Assembly (NCBI RefSeq): GCF_003367395.1
Contig: NZ_CP031417.1
Span: 992,001-1,056,000 of the forward strand
Length of the DNA stretch: 64,000 nucleotides
Direction: 5' to 3'
Source of the DNA: Pseudolabrys taiwanensis
Lineage (GTDB): Bacteria > Pseudomonadota > Alphaproteobacteria > Rhizobiales > Xanthobacteraceae
Of the stretch, positions 45,465 through 54,238 are shown in pieces. Position 1 is the first letter of the stretch. Each line of letters opens with the position of its first letter. The position numbers were made by a program, and so were the translations under genes. The notes under the pieces were generated by a model. That model was given only the letters and a program-made list of their open reading frames with translations. It searched no databases and was not told the origin of the DNA.

Positions 45465-46874
45465 CTAGAGCGTGAAAATCTTCCCTGGATTCATGATGTT
45501 ATCGGGGTCGACCGCGCGCTTGACGGCGCGCATGAGGTCGAGCGCCTCGCCGTATTCGGCATCGAGATACGCCATCTTGCCCTGGCCGACGCCGTGCTCG
45601 CCGGTGCAGGTGCCATCCATGGCGATGGCCCGGTGCGCCAACGCCTTGGAGAAGGATTTGACCCGCTTCACCTCGTCGGCGTCGTCGCGGTCGAACAGCA
45701 CCGCGACGTGGAAGTTGCCATCGCCGACGTGACCGACGATCGGCCCGAACAGATTGCGGCGGGCGAGATCGTCCTTGGTCTCGAGCACGCATTCGGCCAG
45801 CCGCGAGATCGGCACGCAGACATCGGTCGGCAGAACGTTCGCGCCGGGCTTGAGCACCATGCACGAAAAGGCGGCGTCATGGCGCGCCTGCCAGAGCTTG
45901 GTGCGTTCCTCCGGCTTGGTCGACCATTGGAAGTCGCGGCTGCCGTTGTCGCCGGCGATGGTTTGGAACAGCGCCACCTGTTCGTCGACGCCCGCCTGGC
46001 TGCCGTGAAATTCCACGAACAGAGTCGGCGCTTCTGTCAGCGTCAGCTTCGAATAGACATTGCAGGCCTTGATCTGCAACTCGTCGAGCAGTTCGACACG
46101 CGCGATCGGAATGCCGCTTTGGATCGCGGCAATAGCGGTGTCGCAGGCGCCTTGCAGCGTCTCGAACGGACAGACGGCGGCGGCAATGGTCTCGGGAATG
46201 CCGTGCAGTTTTAAGGTCACCTCGGTGATGATGCCGAGCGTGCCTTCCGAGCCGACGAGCAGGCGGGTGAGATCGTAGCCGGCGGCCGATTTGCGCGCGC
46301 GCCGCGCCGTGCGGACGATCCGGCCATCCGGCATCACCGCCGTCAGCGACAATACGTTCTCGCGCATCGTGCCGTAGCGCACCGCATTGGTGCCGGAGGC
46401 GCGCGTCGCGGCCATGCCGCCGATGGAGGCGTCGGCGCCCGGATCGATGGGAAAGAACAGGCCCTGATCGCGTAGATAGTCGTTGAGTTGCTTGCGCGTG
46501 ACGCCGGCCTGTACCGTGCAGGACAGGTCGCCCGGAAACACGGCGAGAATTTCCTTCATCGGCGACAGGTCGATCGAAATGCCGCCATAGGGCGCATTGA
46601 TCTGCCCTTCGAGCGAGGTGCCGGTGCCGAACGGGATGATCGGTATTTGATTTGCGGCGCACAGACGCACGATCTCCTGCACGTCTTCGGTCGTATGCGC
46701 GAAAACCACGGCATCGGGCAATTGCGGCCGATGCCAGGTGAAGGTGTTCGCGTGCTGCCGGCGCAGCGCCTCCGAGGTGGAGACGCGGTCGGGCCAGCGG
46801 GCTCGCAACGCTTCGATGACTTGGCCGACGGCGGCGAGGGGACTGGCGCCGGCGGGAACACTGCTTTCGTTCAT
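45465..46874 (-). CDS. GlcD-type FAD-linked oxidase (2-hydroxyacid dehydrogenase-like)
   Basis: 469 residues. The PCMH FAD-binding domain is at 55-235 (IPIIPFGTGTSLEGQINAPYGGISIDL; SIGGMAATRASGTNAVRYGTMRENV), and the C-terminal FAD-oxidase domain has HVGDGNFHV and GTCTGEHGVGQGK. It matches glycolate oxidase subunit GlcD or cytochrome-linked D-lactate dehydrogenase, which oxidise 2-hydroxyacids. In this island a 2-hydroxyacid such as a mandelate-like or side-chain fragment is conceivable (inference). A+T palindrome site 5 lies 64 bp upstream, between it and the divergent gene. Confidence 0.9.
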   Translation of the reverse strand: MNESSVPAGASPLAAVGQVIEALRARWPDRVSTSEALRRQHANTFTWHRPQLPDAVVFAHTTEDVQEIVRLCAANQIPIIPFGTGTSLEGQINAPYGGISIDLSPMKEILAVFPGDLSCTVQAGVTRKQLNDYLRDQGLFFPIDPGADASIGGMAATRASGTNAVRYGTMRENVLSLTAVMPDGRIVRTARRARKSAAGYDLTRLLVGSEGTLGIITEVTLKLHGIPETIAAAVCPFETLQGACDTAIAAIQSGIPIARVELLDELQIKACNVYSKLTLTEAPTLFVEFHGSQAGVDEQVALFQTIAGDNGSRDFQWSTKPEERTKLWQARHDAAFSCMVLKPGANVLPTDVCVPISRLAECVLETKDDLARRNLFGPIVGHVGDGNFHVAVLFDRDDADEVKRVKSFSKALAHRAIAMDGTCTGEHGVGQGKMAYLDAEYGEALDLMRAVKRAVDPDNIMNPGKIFTL

Positions 46875-46913
46875 GTCTTCACTCTCGACGATGCCATCGA
46901 TCCATTGTCGCGC

Positions 46914-46943
46914 TTGACGCGACCGCGGCCGAGGACGAATATT
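46914..46943 (+). promoter_or_regulatory. Sigma-70-like promoter before the EthD-like gene
   Basis: TTGACG (46914-46919), an 18-bp spacer and AATATT (46938-46943), the latter inside A+T palindrome site 5. It would drive the gene at 47011. Confidence 0.45.
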
Positions 46944-46959
46944 TTAAGCATAAAGCATT
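46938..46959. promoter_or_regulatory. A+T palindrome (MarR-type operator), site 5
   Basis: AATATTTTA-AGCA-TAAAGCATT: the same 9-4-9 layout as site 1 with the right arm degenerate. It sits between the divergent GlcD-type and EthD-like genes and overlaps the predicted -10 of the latter. Confidence 0.6.
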
Positions 46960-47010
46960 GCGCGGGTCGATGGACGTTGCGCTTGAATGCGTCAAATGCG
47001 TGGGTGATCG

Positions 47011-47697
47011 ATGAGCTGGGTCTATGAAATCACGTTGCAGGGCCCGTCCGGCGCGGGCGCTTCGTTGAGCGATTGGTTTGCGCGCGGCCCGCGCGGCGCC
47101 TTGGCGAAGCTGCCGGGTCTCGTCAGTCTCGACACCTATGTCGGATCGGGCGGCACCGCCGCCGATCCTTACAATAACGACGGCCATGGGCCGTCGATGA
47201 TCATCGTCGCGGAGTTCGGCAGCCGTGCCGCACTCGCCGCGGCGATTGACGATATGGCCGGCGCAATCGGCACATTGCCCGCGGGCGTGTCGGCGACCGG
47301 CGCCGCCATGGAGCGGCTGTATTATCCCATAGCGGGCGGCACCGAACCGGCCCCGCTCGCGGCGCCATTGTCTTACGTGGTCCGGTATCGACGGCCGGCC
47401 GAGGACGAAGAGGCCTTCCGTGCGAACTATATCGCCACGCATCCGGTGACGCAGGGAGAACTGCCGAACATCCGCGCCATCATGTGTTATCTTCCGCTCG
47501 ACGATCTCCGGCATCCGAGTGTGACCGATGCCGACTATCTGATTGGCAATGAAGTCGTGTTCGACAGCATTGAGCACTTGAATACCTCGATGCAGTCGCC
47601 GGTGCGTGAAGAGCTGCGGCGACATTACCGCGAGTTTCCGGCCTTCAGCGGCGCGGTGACTCATTTTGCGATGCAGCGGACGCGGCACGCTGGCTGA
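47011..47697 (+). CDS. Two-domain dimeric alpha/beta-barrel protein, EthD-like second half
   Basis: 228 residues, no signal or membrane segment. Residues 5-105 and 118-222 look like two ferredoxin-like alpha/beta-barrel halves. The second has the EthD-like pattern FRANYIATHPVTQGELPNIRAIMCY (136-160), close to EthD/DABB proteins in which a His and an Asn-Tyr pair line the active site. Such proteins include small aromatic-ring-processing enzymes and monooxygenase-like factors. Controlled by site 5, so a member of the island regulon. The function is unknown; an isomerase, decarboxylase or cofactor-free oxygenase role is possible. Confidence 0.65.
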   Translation: MSWVYEITLQGPSGAGASLSDWFARGPRGALAKLPGLVSLDTYVGSGGTAADPYNNDGHGPSMIIVAEFGSRAALAAAIDDMAGAIGTLPAGVSATGAAMERLYYPIAGGTEPAPLAAPLSYVVRYRRPAEDEEAFRANYIATHPVTQGELPNIRAIMCYLPLDDLRHPSVTDADYLIGNEVVFDSIEHLNTSMQSPVREELRRHYREFPAFSGAVTHFAMQRTRHAG

Positions 47698-47775
47698 GTT
47701 TGCCCGCCCAAGAGGCGGCGCTTGCCCAAAATATCCCCCTCAAACGGCCGCTTGGCAGTTGCGGGCAAACTGTAT

Positions 47776-47797
47776 CCATTTTAGGCTTCAAATAATT
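47776..47797. promoter_or_regulatory. A+T palindrome (MarR-type operator), site 6
   Basis: CCATTTTA-GGCT-TCAAATAATT, about 85 bp before the binding-protein gene of importer 2. It shares TTTTAGGCTT with site 4 before importer 1. TTGCGG at 47759 with a 17-bp spacer would place TAGGCT at -10. Confidence 0.65.
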
Positions 47798-47880
47798 TCG
47801 GGTGCCCCGTCGCGTAACCGAGGGCATCGGCCGAATGGCATCGCGCAAGCGAGCGGGTGAGAACAGCGAGGGGAAAACTG

Positions 47881-49416
47881 ATGACGATCGAGATCGAACG
47901 CCGGACAGTCCTGCAGATGTTGGCCGCGTCCATGGCCGGCGGCTCGGCCTTGTTGGACAGCGCGGTCGTTCTCGCGCAGACCGCCGATGCCGTGACCATC
48001 GGCTGGCCGAGCGACGTGCCGTCCTGGGATCCGAACCAGCGCTTCAGCCCCGACTCGCAGCCGATGTTCAAGCTGGTGTTCGATCAGCCGATCGATCAGG
48101 ACACCAAGCTCAATCTCATTCCGAAGCTGGTGAAGAAGTGGGAGTTTTCCCCCGACGGTCTCTCGCTGGCCGTTGAACTGCGCGACGACGTCACGTTCCA
48201 CAACGGCGACAAAATGACGGCGGAAGACTTCCGCTACACCTTCTTCGAACGCATCAAGGCGGGCCACGCTGTCGACACCAAGAACTCCTATCGCAAGGTG
48301 ACCGACATTGTCGTCGAGTCGCCGACCAAGGCGACCATCAAGCTGTCCTCGCCGTCGCCGACCTTGCCCAACTGGATGGCCTTCCTCGGCAGCTACGTGG
48401 TGCCGAAGAAGTACATGGAAGAGGTGGGCGTCGAGAAATTCCGCGAAAAGCCGATCGGCACCGGCCCCTACAAACTGGTCGAATATCAGCTCAATGCGCG
48501 CATCGTGCTCGAGCGTAACGACAGCTACTGGGGCCCGAAGCCGAAGCTCAAGCGTGTAACCTTCGAGATCATCAAGGATCCGTCGGCCCGCGTCGCGGCC
48601 ATCCAATCGGGGCAGGTCGATCTCACCATCAATGTGCCGGTGCGCGAAGTCTCGCGCCTGCAGCGAGAGCCGAACCTTGCCGGCGAGATCAACCCGATTA
48701 CGCGCGTCATCCTTCTACAGTGCCGCAATGATCAGGGCTTTGCCGACGCGAATATCCGTCTGGCGGCGCATCATGCGATCGACAAGGCCGCGCTGTCGAA
48801 GGCGTTCTATGGCGGGGCCGCCGTCCCGGTATCGCTTCCCGTCTCGCCGGGCTCTTCCGGTGACATTCCGGGCTATAAATTCGCCTACGATCCGGAACTG
48901 GCCAAGCAACTGCTCGCCAAGTCGGGCTACAGCGTCGACAAGCCGGCCAAGCTCAAGCTCGGCACCACCAACGGCCACTTTCCGAGCGACTACGACGTCG
49001 CCCGCGCCATCCAGCAGATGTGGAAGAAGGTCGGCATCGACGCCGAGATCGAGACCATCGAATACGCCAAGTATTTCGAGCTCAATCGCGCCGCCAAGCT
49101 GCCGGATGTGACGCTGTATAGCTGGGACAACGCGTCGGGCGATCCGGAGATCTTCGCGGGCTTTCTGCTCAGCCCAACCATGCCGTTCTCGGCCTGGAAG
49201 GATCAGACGCTCGGCGCCACCATCAGCAAGTTGATGGCCACGACCGACGAAAAGGCGCGCATCGAAGGTTGGCGAGAGCTTGCCAAGACCGCGGTGGAAA
49301 TGGGCGCCTCGATCCCGGTGCTGCAGACCGTGATCACCGTGGTGCGCAAGAAGAAGCTCTCCTACGAGAAATACGCCAACGGCTGGATTCTCGGCAGCAC
49401 GATGAACTGGTCGTAA
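47881..49416 (+). CDS. Oligopeptide/dipeptide-type substrate-binding protein, importer 2
   Basis: 511 residues, solute-binding family 5. The N-terminus MTIEIERRTVLQMLAASMAGGSALLDSAVVLAQTAD carries a twin-Arg-like signal. GAGGGGA lies about 9 bp before ATG 47881, so the in-frame GTG at 47857 is less likely. Blocks include VTFHNGDKMTAEDFRYTF and KPIGTGPYKLVEY. It is paralogous to the importer 1 receptor (similar length, order of blocks and operator). Two perfect hairpins follow its stop, before the permease genes. Confidence 0.9.
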   Translation: MTIEIERRTVLQMLAASMAGGSALLDSAVVLAQTADAVTIGWPSDVPSWDPNQRFSPDSQPMFKLVFDQPIDQDTKLNLIPKLVKKWEFSPDGLSLAVELRDDVTFHNGDKMTAEDFRYTFFERIKAGHAVDTKNSYRKVTDIVVESPTKATIKLSSPSPTLPNWMAFLGSYVVPKKYMEEVGVEKFREKPIGTGPYKLVEYQLNARIVLERNDSYWGPKPKLKRVTFEIIKDPSARVAAIQSGQVDLTINVPVREVSRLQREPNLAGEINPITRVILLQCRNDQGFADANIRLAAHHAIDKAALSKAFYGGAAVPVSLPVSPGSSGDIPGYKFAYDPELAKQLLAKSGYSVDKPAKLKLGTTNGHFPSDYDVARAIQQMWKKVGIDAEIETIEYAKYFELNRAAKLPDVTLYSWDNASGDPEIFAGFLLSPTMPFSAWKDQTLGATISKLMATTDEKARIEGWRELAKTAVEMGASIPVLQTVITVVRKKKLSYEKYANGWILGSTMNWS

Positions 49417-49428
49417 GACCATCGTTAG

Positions 49429-49480
49429 CCTCGCCGGATGGCGAGGACATTCAGGTCTCGGCCGCGCGCGGGCGCGGCCG
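49429..49480 (+). promoter_or_regulatory. Two stem-loops between receptor and permease genes of importer 2
   Basis: CCTCGCC-GGAT-GGCGAGG (49429-49446) and CGGCCGCGC-GCGG-GCGCGGCCG (49459-49480), both perfect and very stable. They sit in the 104-bp gap between the binding-protein and DppB genes. Such stems typically protect the upstream mRNA and let the receptor be made in excess over the membrane parts. They are not flanked by a T-tract. Confidence 0.65.
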
Positions 49481-49520
49481 GAAGAGGGGGCGCGACGGTC
49501 CCGATGAATAGGCTCCCCGG

Positions 49521-50537
49521 ATGTTTTCTTCGATCGTCCCGTTGATCGGGCGGCGGCTAGCGGTCTCGGTCTTCATCCTGCTGATCGTGTCGCTGCTGTT
49601 GTTCCTGGTGCTGCATGTGCTGCCGGTCGATCCGGCGGCGATGTCGATGCCGCCAACAGCGACCATCGCGGAGATCGAGGCCAAGCGCCGCGAGATGGGG
49701 CTCGATCAGCCGCTGCCGCAGCAATATCTGATCTGGCTGTCGCAGGTCCTGCACGGCGATTTCGGCACCTCGATTCATTTCCGCCGTGGCGTGCTCGGCC
49801 TCGTGCTCGACACTTTGCCGGCGACGATCGAGCTGGCCGTGCTGTCGATGATCATCGCCTCGATCCTCGGCATCGTCGGCGGTCTCGTGTTGTTTCACGT
49901 GCGTGGCACGCGCAAGGAGCCGGCGCTGGATTTCGGTTCGATCTTCCTGCTGTCGATTCCGGAATTTCTCTGGAGCTTGTTCTTCATCCTGCTGTTCGGC
50001 GTTGCCTTGCAGGCGCTGCCGTTCACCGGTCGTATCGACCCGGACATGCGCATGCCGACGGGCACCGGCTTCCTGCTGTTCGATTCGCTCACCGCCGGCC
50101 GACCGGACGTCTTCTGGAGCGCGTTGCAGCACATGATCCTGCCGTGTTTCGCGCTCGGTATCGCCTTTTCGCCGACGATCATGCGCGTGTTGCGCTCGAG
50201 CCTGATCGACGTCTATCAGGAAGACTACATCCATCTCGCCCGCCTGCGCGGCCTGTCCGAGCGGCGCATTCTTGTGCGCCATGCGCTCAAGAACGCGATC
50301 CTGCCCACCTTGAGCCTGATGGGCGTGCAGTTCGGCTTCCTGTTCGGCGGCACGCTGCTTGTCGAAGTGATCTACTCCTATCCCGGCCTCGGCAACCTCA
50401 TGGTCGATGCCGTGCGCAATGCCGACCTGCCGATCATCCAGGCGGTCGGGCTCGCTTACTGTCTCGTCGTGCTCATCATCAACACCGTGGTCGACACGTT
50501 CTATCTCGTGTTGAATCCGAAGCTGAGGATCCGGTGA
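49521..50537 (+). CDS. Dipeptide-type ABC permease (DppB-like), importer 2
   Basis: 338 residues with six membrane helices; starts MFSSIVPLIGRRLAVSVFILLIVSLLLFLVL. The DppB-type C-terminal VEVIYSYPGLGNLMVDAVRNADLPIIQAV is present. Homologous to the importer 1 permease at 39963. Its TGA overlaps the ATG of the next permease (TGATG), so they are translationally coupled. Confidence 0.92.
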   Translation: MFSSIVPLIGRRLAVSVFILLIVSLLLFLVLHVLPVDPAAMSMPPTATIAEIEAKRREMGLDQPLPQQYLIWLSQVLHGDFGTSIHFRRGVLGLVLDTLPATIELAVLSMIIASILGIVGGLVLFHVRGTRKEPALDFGSIFLLSIPEFLWSLFFILLFGVALQALPFTGRIDPDMRMPTGTGFLLFDSLTAGRPDVFWSALQHMILPCFALGIAFSPTIMRVLRSSLIDVYQEDYIHLARLRGLSERRILVRHALKNAILPTLSLMGVQFGFLFGGTLLVEVIYSYPGLGNLMVDAVRNADLPIIQAVGLAYCLVVLIINTVVDTFYLVLNPKLRIR

Positions 50538-51394
50538 TGATGCACCTGCCGCCCTGGCTGCGTTCCGCCCGCGTCATCGCCGGCCTCGCGATCATCATCG
50601 TCATCTGCATTTGCGCGCTGTTCGCGCCGTATCTGGCGCCGCACGATCCCAACGACCAGGACTTGATCGCGACCTTGCTGCCGCCGGTGTGGACGGCGGG
50701 TGGGGATGCCGCGCATCTGCTCGGCACCGACAGTCTCGGCCGCGACGTGCTCTCGCGGCTCATCTATGGCGCGCGCGTCGCGATGACGGTCGCGGTCTTT
50801 GCGTCGTTTGGCGCCATGCTGCTCGGGGCCGTATTGGCCTACATCGCCGGTTATTTCGGCGGCCGCATCGACGCATTGATCAGCCGCGCGGTCGATGTCT
50901 GGATGTCGTTTCCACCGGTCGTGCTGTCGCTCATTCTCATGGTTGGCCTCGGCGTCGGCCTGCGCAATGTCATCCTCGCCATCATCGTGGTGGACTGGAC
51001 GCGATTCTGCCGCGTGCTGCGCGCCGAGGTGATGGTCGTCGCCCGCCGCGATTACATATCCGCCGCGCGTCTTCTCGGCTTCTCGCATTGGCGCACGATC
51101 ACGCGCGAGATTGTGCCGGCGACATTGCCGCTGCTGATCACGCTGGTCAGCCTGGAAATGGGCATCGCGGTGATCGTCGAGGCTATTCTTTCTTTCGTCG
51201 GCATGAGCGTATCGGCGGACACGCCCGCGTGGGGCCAAATGATCGCGGACTCGCGGCAATACATCTATGACAATCCCTGGAACCTCATCTTCCCGATCCT
51301 GGCCATTTTCTTCGCGGTGTTCGGCTTCAACATGCTCGGTGACGGCCTGCGCCGCACCCTCGACGTGCGCGTAACGGCGACGCAGCGGGTGTGA
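50537..51394 (+). CDS. Dipeptide-type ABC permease (DppC-like), importer 2
   Basis: 285 residues from ATG 50537 (MMHLPPWLRSARVIAGLA); a GTG three bases earlier is also possible. Six helices; LGTDSLGRDVLSRLIYGARVAM and the coupling loop YISAARLLGFSHWRTITREIVPATLPLL are the DppC hallmarks. The open frame runs further upstream but overlaps the DppB gene and is rejected. Forms the channel with its partner. Confidence 0.92.
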   Translation: MMHLPPWLRSARVIAGLAIIIVICICALFAPYLAPHDPNDQDLIATLLPPVWTAGGDAAHLLGTDSLGRDVLSRLIYGARVAMTVAVFASFGAMLLGAVLAYIAGYFGGRIDALISRAVDVWMSFPPVVLSLILMVGLGVGLRNVILAIIVVDWTRFCRVLRAEVMVVARRDYISAARLLGFSHWRTITREIVPATLPLLITLVSLEMGIAVIVEAILSFVGMSVSADTPAWGQMIADSRQYIYDNPWNLIFPILAIFFAVFGFNMLGDGLRRTLDVRVTATQRV

Positions 51395-51396
51395 CG

Positions 51397-53268
51397 ATGG
51401 ACATGTTGATCGCCAAAGACCTCGCCGTCAGCGCCGCCCTTCTGGGCGGCACCGTGCCGGTGATCCAGGAGCTGAACTTCTCGCTGCCGGCGGGGAAAAT
51501 CCTCGGTCTCGTCGGCGAATCCGGCGCCGGCAAGTCGATGATCGGCCGCACCGTCGCGCAGCTTCTGCCGTCGGGCTTTGCGGTTTCGGGCGGCGAGCTG
51601 ATGTTCGACGGCCAGGACCTCGTGCGCATGCCGGCCGAAAGCCGGCGCGAACTGCTCGGCCGTGAGATCGCCTTCGTGCCGCAGGAGCCGCTCTCCGGTC
51701 TCAACCCAGTGCTGACCATCGGCCAGCAGATCGACGAGCATCTGGCGCGGCTGAGGGTCGGCAGCCGCCGGCAGCGCCGCGCGCGCGCCATCGACATGCT
51801 CGCGGCGGTGCATCTGTCGCGGCCGGCGGAGCTGCTGGCCAAATATCCGCATCAGCTTTCGGGCGGCATGTGCCAGCGCGTGCTGATCGCCATGGCTTTC
51901 GCCAGCAAGCCGAAGCTGCTGATCGCCGATGAGCCGACCACCGCGCTCGATGTCACCATTCAGGCGCGCATCGTTCAGCTCATCGCCGAGATGCAGCAGA
52001 ACGAGGGCACGAGCGTCGTCTTCATCACCCACGACCTGCGCCTCGCGGCGCAGATCTGCGATCACATCATGGTGCTCTATGCCGGGCGGCCGGTCGAATA
52101 CGGTCCGGCCCGCGAAGTCTTTGCCAGGCCGGCGCACCCCTATACGCGCTGCCTGCAGCTTTCCAATCCGTCGATGAGCGGGGCCGGGCGCGGGCTCTAT
52201 GCGTTGCCGGAGCGCATGCCAGGTTTGAGCACGCTCAAGGGCATCAATGGTTGTCTGTTCGCGCCGCGCTGTCCCGTCGTGATGGAGGCGTGCACGACGG
52301 CCCGGCCGCCTTATGTCGAAGCCGATAAGGGCCATCTCGCCGCCTGCCTGCGCAGCGAGACGACGCCGACCATTGCCGCGCCGGCTTTGGTCGATGTCGG
52401 CGCGCCGATGATGGGCGAGCCGCTCTTGAAGGCGGAGGGGTTGACCAAGATCTTCCGCACCTCCAGCGGTTTCTTCCGTCACAGCGACTTCGCCGCCGTC
52501 AAGGATGTCAGCTTCACGCTGCATCAGAACGAGTTCATCGGCATCGTCGGCGAAAGCGGTAGCGGCAAGAGCACGGTCGCGCGCATGATGTGCGGGCTCG
52601 AGATGCCGACGGCGGGTGCTCTCACGATCGCCGGCCGCGATGTGACCGACGGCAGCAAGGCCGCGCAGGCGCATCAGCGCGCCCATGTGCAGTTGGCATT
52701 TCAGGATCCTCAATCGGCGCTCAATCCGCGTCGCAAGGTGGCAAGCATCGTCACGCAGGCAATGGAGGCCGTGGGCGAGGGCGATTGGCAAGAGCGGCTG
52801 GCGCGCGCCGAAGCCTTGTTGTCCGAGATCGGCCTGCCGCCGGAAGCGGCGACCCGGTTTCCATCGCAGCTCTCGGGCGGGCAGAAGCAGCGCGTCAACA
52901 TCGCCCGCGCGCTGTGCGTCGCGCCGAATATCCTGGTCGCGGACGAGATCGTGTCCGGTCTTGACGTCTCCGTCCAGGCACAACTGCTCAATCTGCTGCT
53001 GCGCCTGCGGCGCGAGCGGCACTTCTCGATGTTGTTCATCTCGCACGATCTGTCCGTCGTTCGCTATCTCTGCGATCGCGTGCTGGTGATGTATCGCGGT
53101 GAAGTGGTCGAGAGTGGTCCGACGGCGGAGGTGTTCGCCGATCCGCAGCATGCTTACACGCGCACGCTTCTGGCGGCGGTGCCGCCGGACGATCCCTCCG
53201 CAATCTGGAAGCCGCAACCCGTCGAGGGTGAGAGCACGCGGCAACAAGCAATGGCCGCCAATGCCTGA
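51397..53268 (+). CDS. Fused double ABC ATPase (DppD+DppF type), importer 2
   Basis: 623 residues with two complete nucleotide-binding domains. First: GESGAGKS Walker [30 protein letters not shown] Cys-rich oligopeptide-transporter tail follows ([15 protein letters not shown]). Second: [37 protein letters not shown]. Importer 1 encodes the same two domains as separate genes, so a fusion or fission has occurred. GTG 51391 is an alternative start. The stop overlaps the next gene by 8 bp. Confidence 0.93.
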   Translation: MDMLIAKDLAVSAALLGGTVPVIQELNFSLPAGKILGLVGESGAGKSMIGRTVAQLLPSGFAVSGGELMFDGQDLVRMPAESRRELLGREIAFVPQEPLSGLNPVLTIGQQIDEHLARLRVGSRRQRRARAIDMLAAVHLSRPAELLAKYPHQLSGGMCQRVLIAMAFASKPKLLIADEPTTALDVTIQARIVQLIAEMQQNEGTSVVFITHDLRLAAQICDHIMVLYAGRPVEYGPAREVFARPAHPYTRCLQLSNPSMSGAGRGLYALPERMPGLSTLKGINGCLFAPRCPVVMEACTTARPPYVEADKGHLAACLRSETTPTIAAPALVDVGAPMMGEPLLKAEGLTKIFRTSSGFFRHSDFAAVKDVSFTLHQNEFIGIVGESGSGKSTVARMMCGLEMPTAGALTIAGRDVTDGSKAAQAHQRAHVQLAFQDPQSALNPRRKVASIVTQAMEAVGEGDWQERLARAEALLSEIGLPPEAATRFPSQLSGGQKQRVNIARALCVAPNILVADEIVSGLDVSVQAQLLNLLLRLRRERHFSMLFISHDLSVVRYLCDRVLVMYRGEVVESGPTAEVFADPQHAYTRTLLAAVPPDDPSAIWKPQPVEGESTRQQAMAANA

Positions 53269-54238
53269 CATTCTCGCGATCCAATTCTCCGACTACGGCT
53301 CGGCCGACGTGCTGCAGGCCAAGCGCATTCCGGCGCCGGTGCCGGCCGCCGGTGAGGTGTTGATCGATGTGTATGCCGGCAGCATCAACCCGATCGACTG
53401 GAAGATTCGGTCGGGCATGCTGAAAGGCGTGTTCCCCGCCAAGCTGCCGATGATCACCGGCCGCGACGGCGCGGGCGTCATCAGCGCCGTGGGCGAGGGT
53501 GTCGATCCGGCACGCGTCGGCGAGCGCATCTGTTTCCTCGCCGCGCGCGGCGTCGGTGCCTGGGCCGAGCAGATCGTCCTGCCGGCACCGCTGGCGGTGA
53601 AGATTCCGGACAGCCTGTCGTTCACGGACGCCGCCGCGTTGCCTCTGGCCGGCCTGAGCGCCTGGGCGGCGCTGGTCACGGCAGCCGGGATCGGTCCCGG
53701 CACGCGCGTGCTGATCCATGCGGCGGCCGGCGGCGTCGGCACCTTGGCGGTGCAGATCGCGCGGGCCCGCGGCGCCGAGGTGTTCGCCACGTGCTCGGCG
53801 CGCAACGCGGATTACGTGCGTGCGCTCGGGGCCAATGTCGTCATCCCTTACGACACCGAGAAATTCGAGAATCGCGTCTCAGGGTTGGACGTGGTGTTCG
53901 ACACGATGGGCGGCGATGTGCACCGGCGCAGCTATGCCGTCCTGCGCAAGGGCGGCACATTGGTGTGCCTTTCGGCCGAACCCTATGAAGATCGCGGCAC
54001 CGAATACGGCGTGTCGGTGAAGATGGCGCAGGTGCTGCCCGATCCTCAGGCGCTGGCGGCGTTGCTGGCGCTCGTCGAGGCGGGCCGGCTCAAGCCGGTC
54101 GTCGAGCACGTGTTGCCGTTCTCCGATTTCGCCGCGGCGCACCGCCTGTCGGAGCAGGGGCACGCGCGCGGCAAAACGGTGATCGCGATCAGGCCTGCCG
54201 CAACCCAGCCTCGCGCAACAGCGGCAGCACATGGCTGA
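53261..54238 (+). CDS. Zinc-independent MDR quinone oxidoreductase-like protein
   Basis: 325 residues. MDR fold: GINPIDWKIRSGM-type start (AGSINPIDWKIRSGMLKG), GRDGAGVISAVGEGV and the NADPH-binding LIHAAAGGVGTLAVQIARARGAEVFATCS. No structural-zinc cysteines, as in QOR/CurA-like enzymes that reduce quinones or alpha,beta-unsaturated ketones. The ATG overlaps the fused ATPase by 8 bp, so it is co-transcribed with importer 2. Its 3' end overlaps the convergent luciferase-like gene by 50 bp. Confidence 0.88.
   Translation: MPDILAIQFSDYGSADVLQAKRIPAPVPAAGEVLIDVYAGSINPIDWKIRSGMLKGVFPAKLPMITGRDGAGVISAVGEGVDPARVGERICFLAARGVGAWAEQIVLPAPLAVKIPDSLSFTDAAALPLAGLSAWAALVTAAGIGPGTRVLIHAAAGGVGTLAVQIARARGAEVFATCSARNADYVRALGANVVIPYDTEKFENRVSGLDVVFDTMGGDVHRRSYAVLRKGGTLVCLSAEPYEDRGTEYGVSVKMAQVLPDPQALAALLALVEAGRLKPVVEHVLPFSDFAAAHRLSEQGHARGKTVIAIRPAATQPRATAAAHG

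Noticed and set aside
51265..53271. A 668-codon minus-strand frame opposite the fused ATPase
   Set aside because: A shadow; the plus-strand protein has two full ABC ATPase motif sets.
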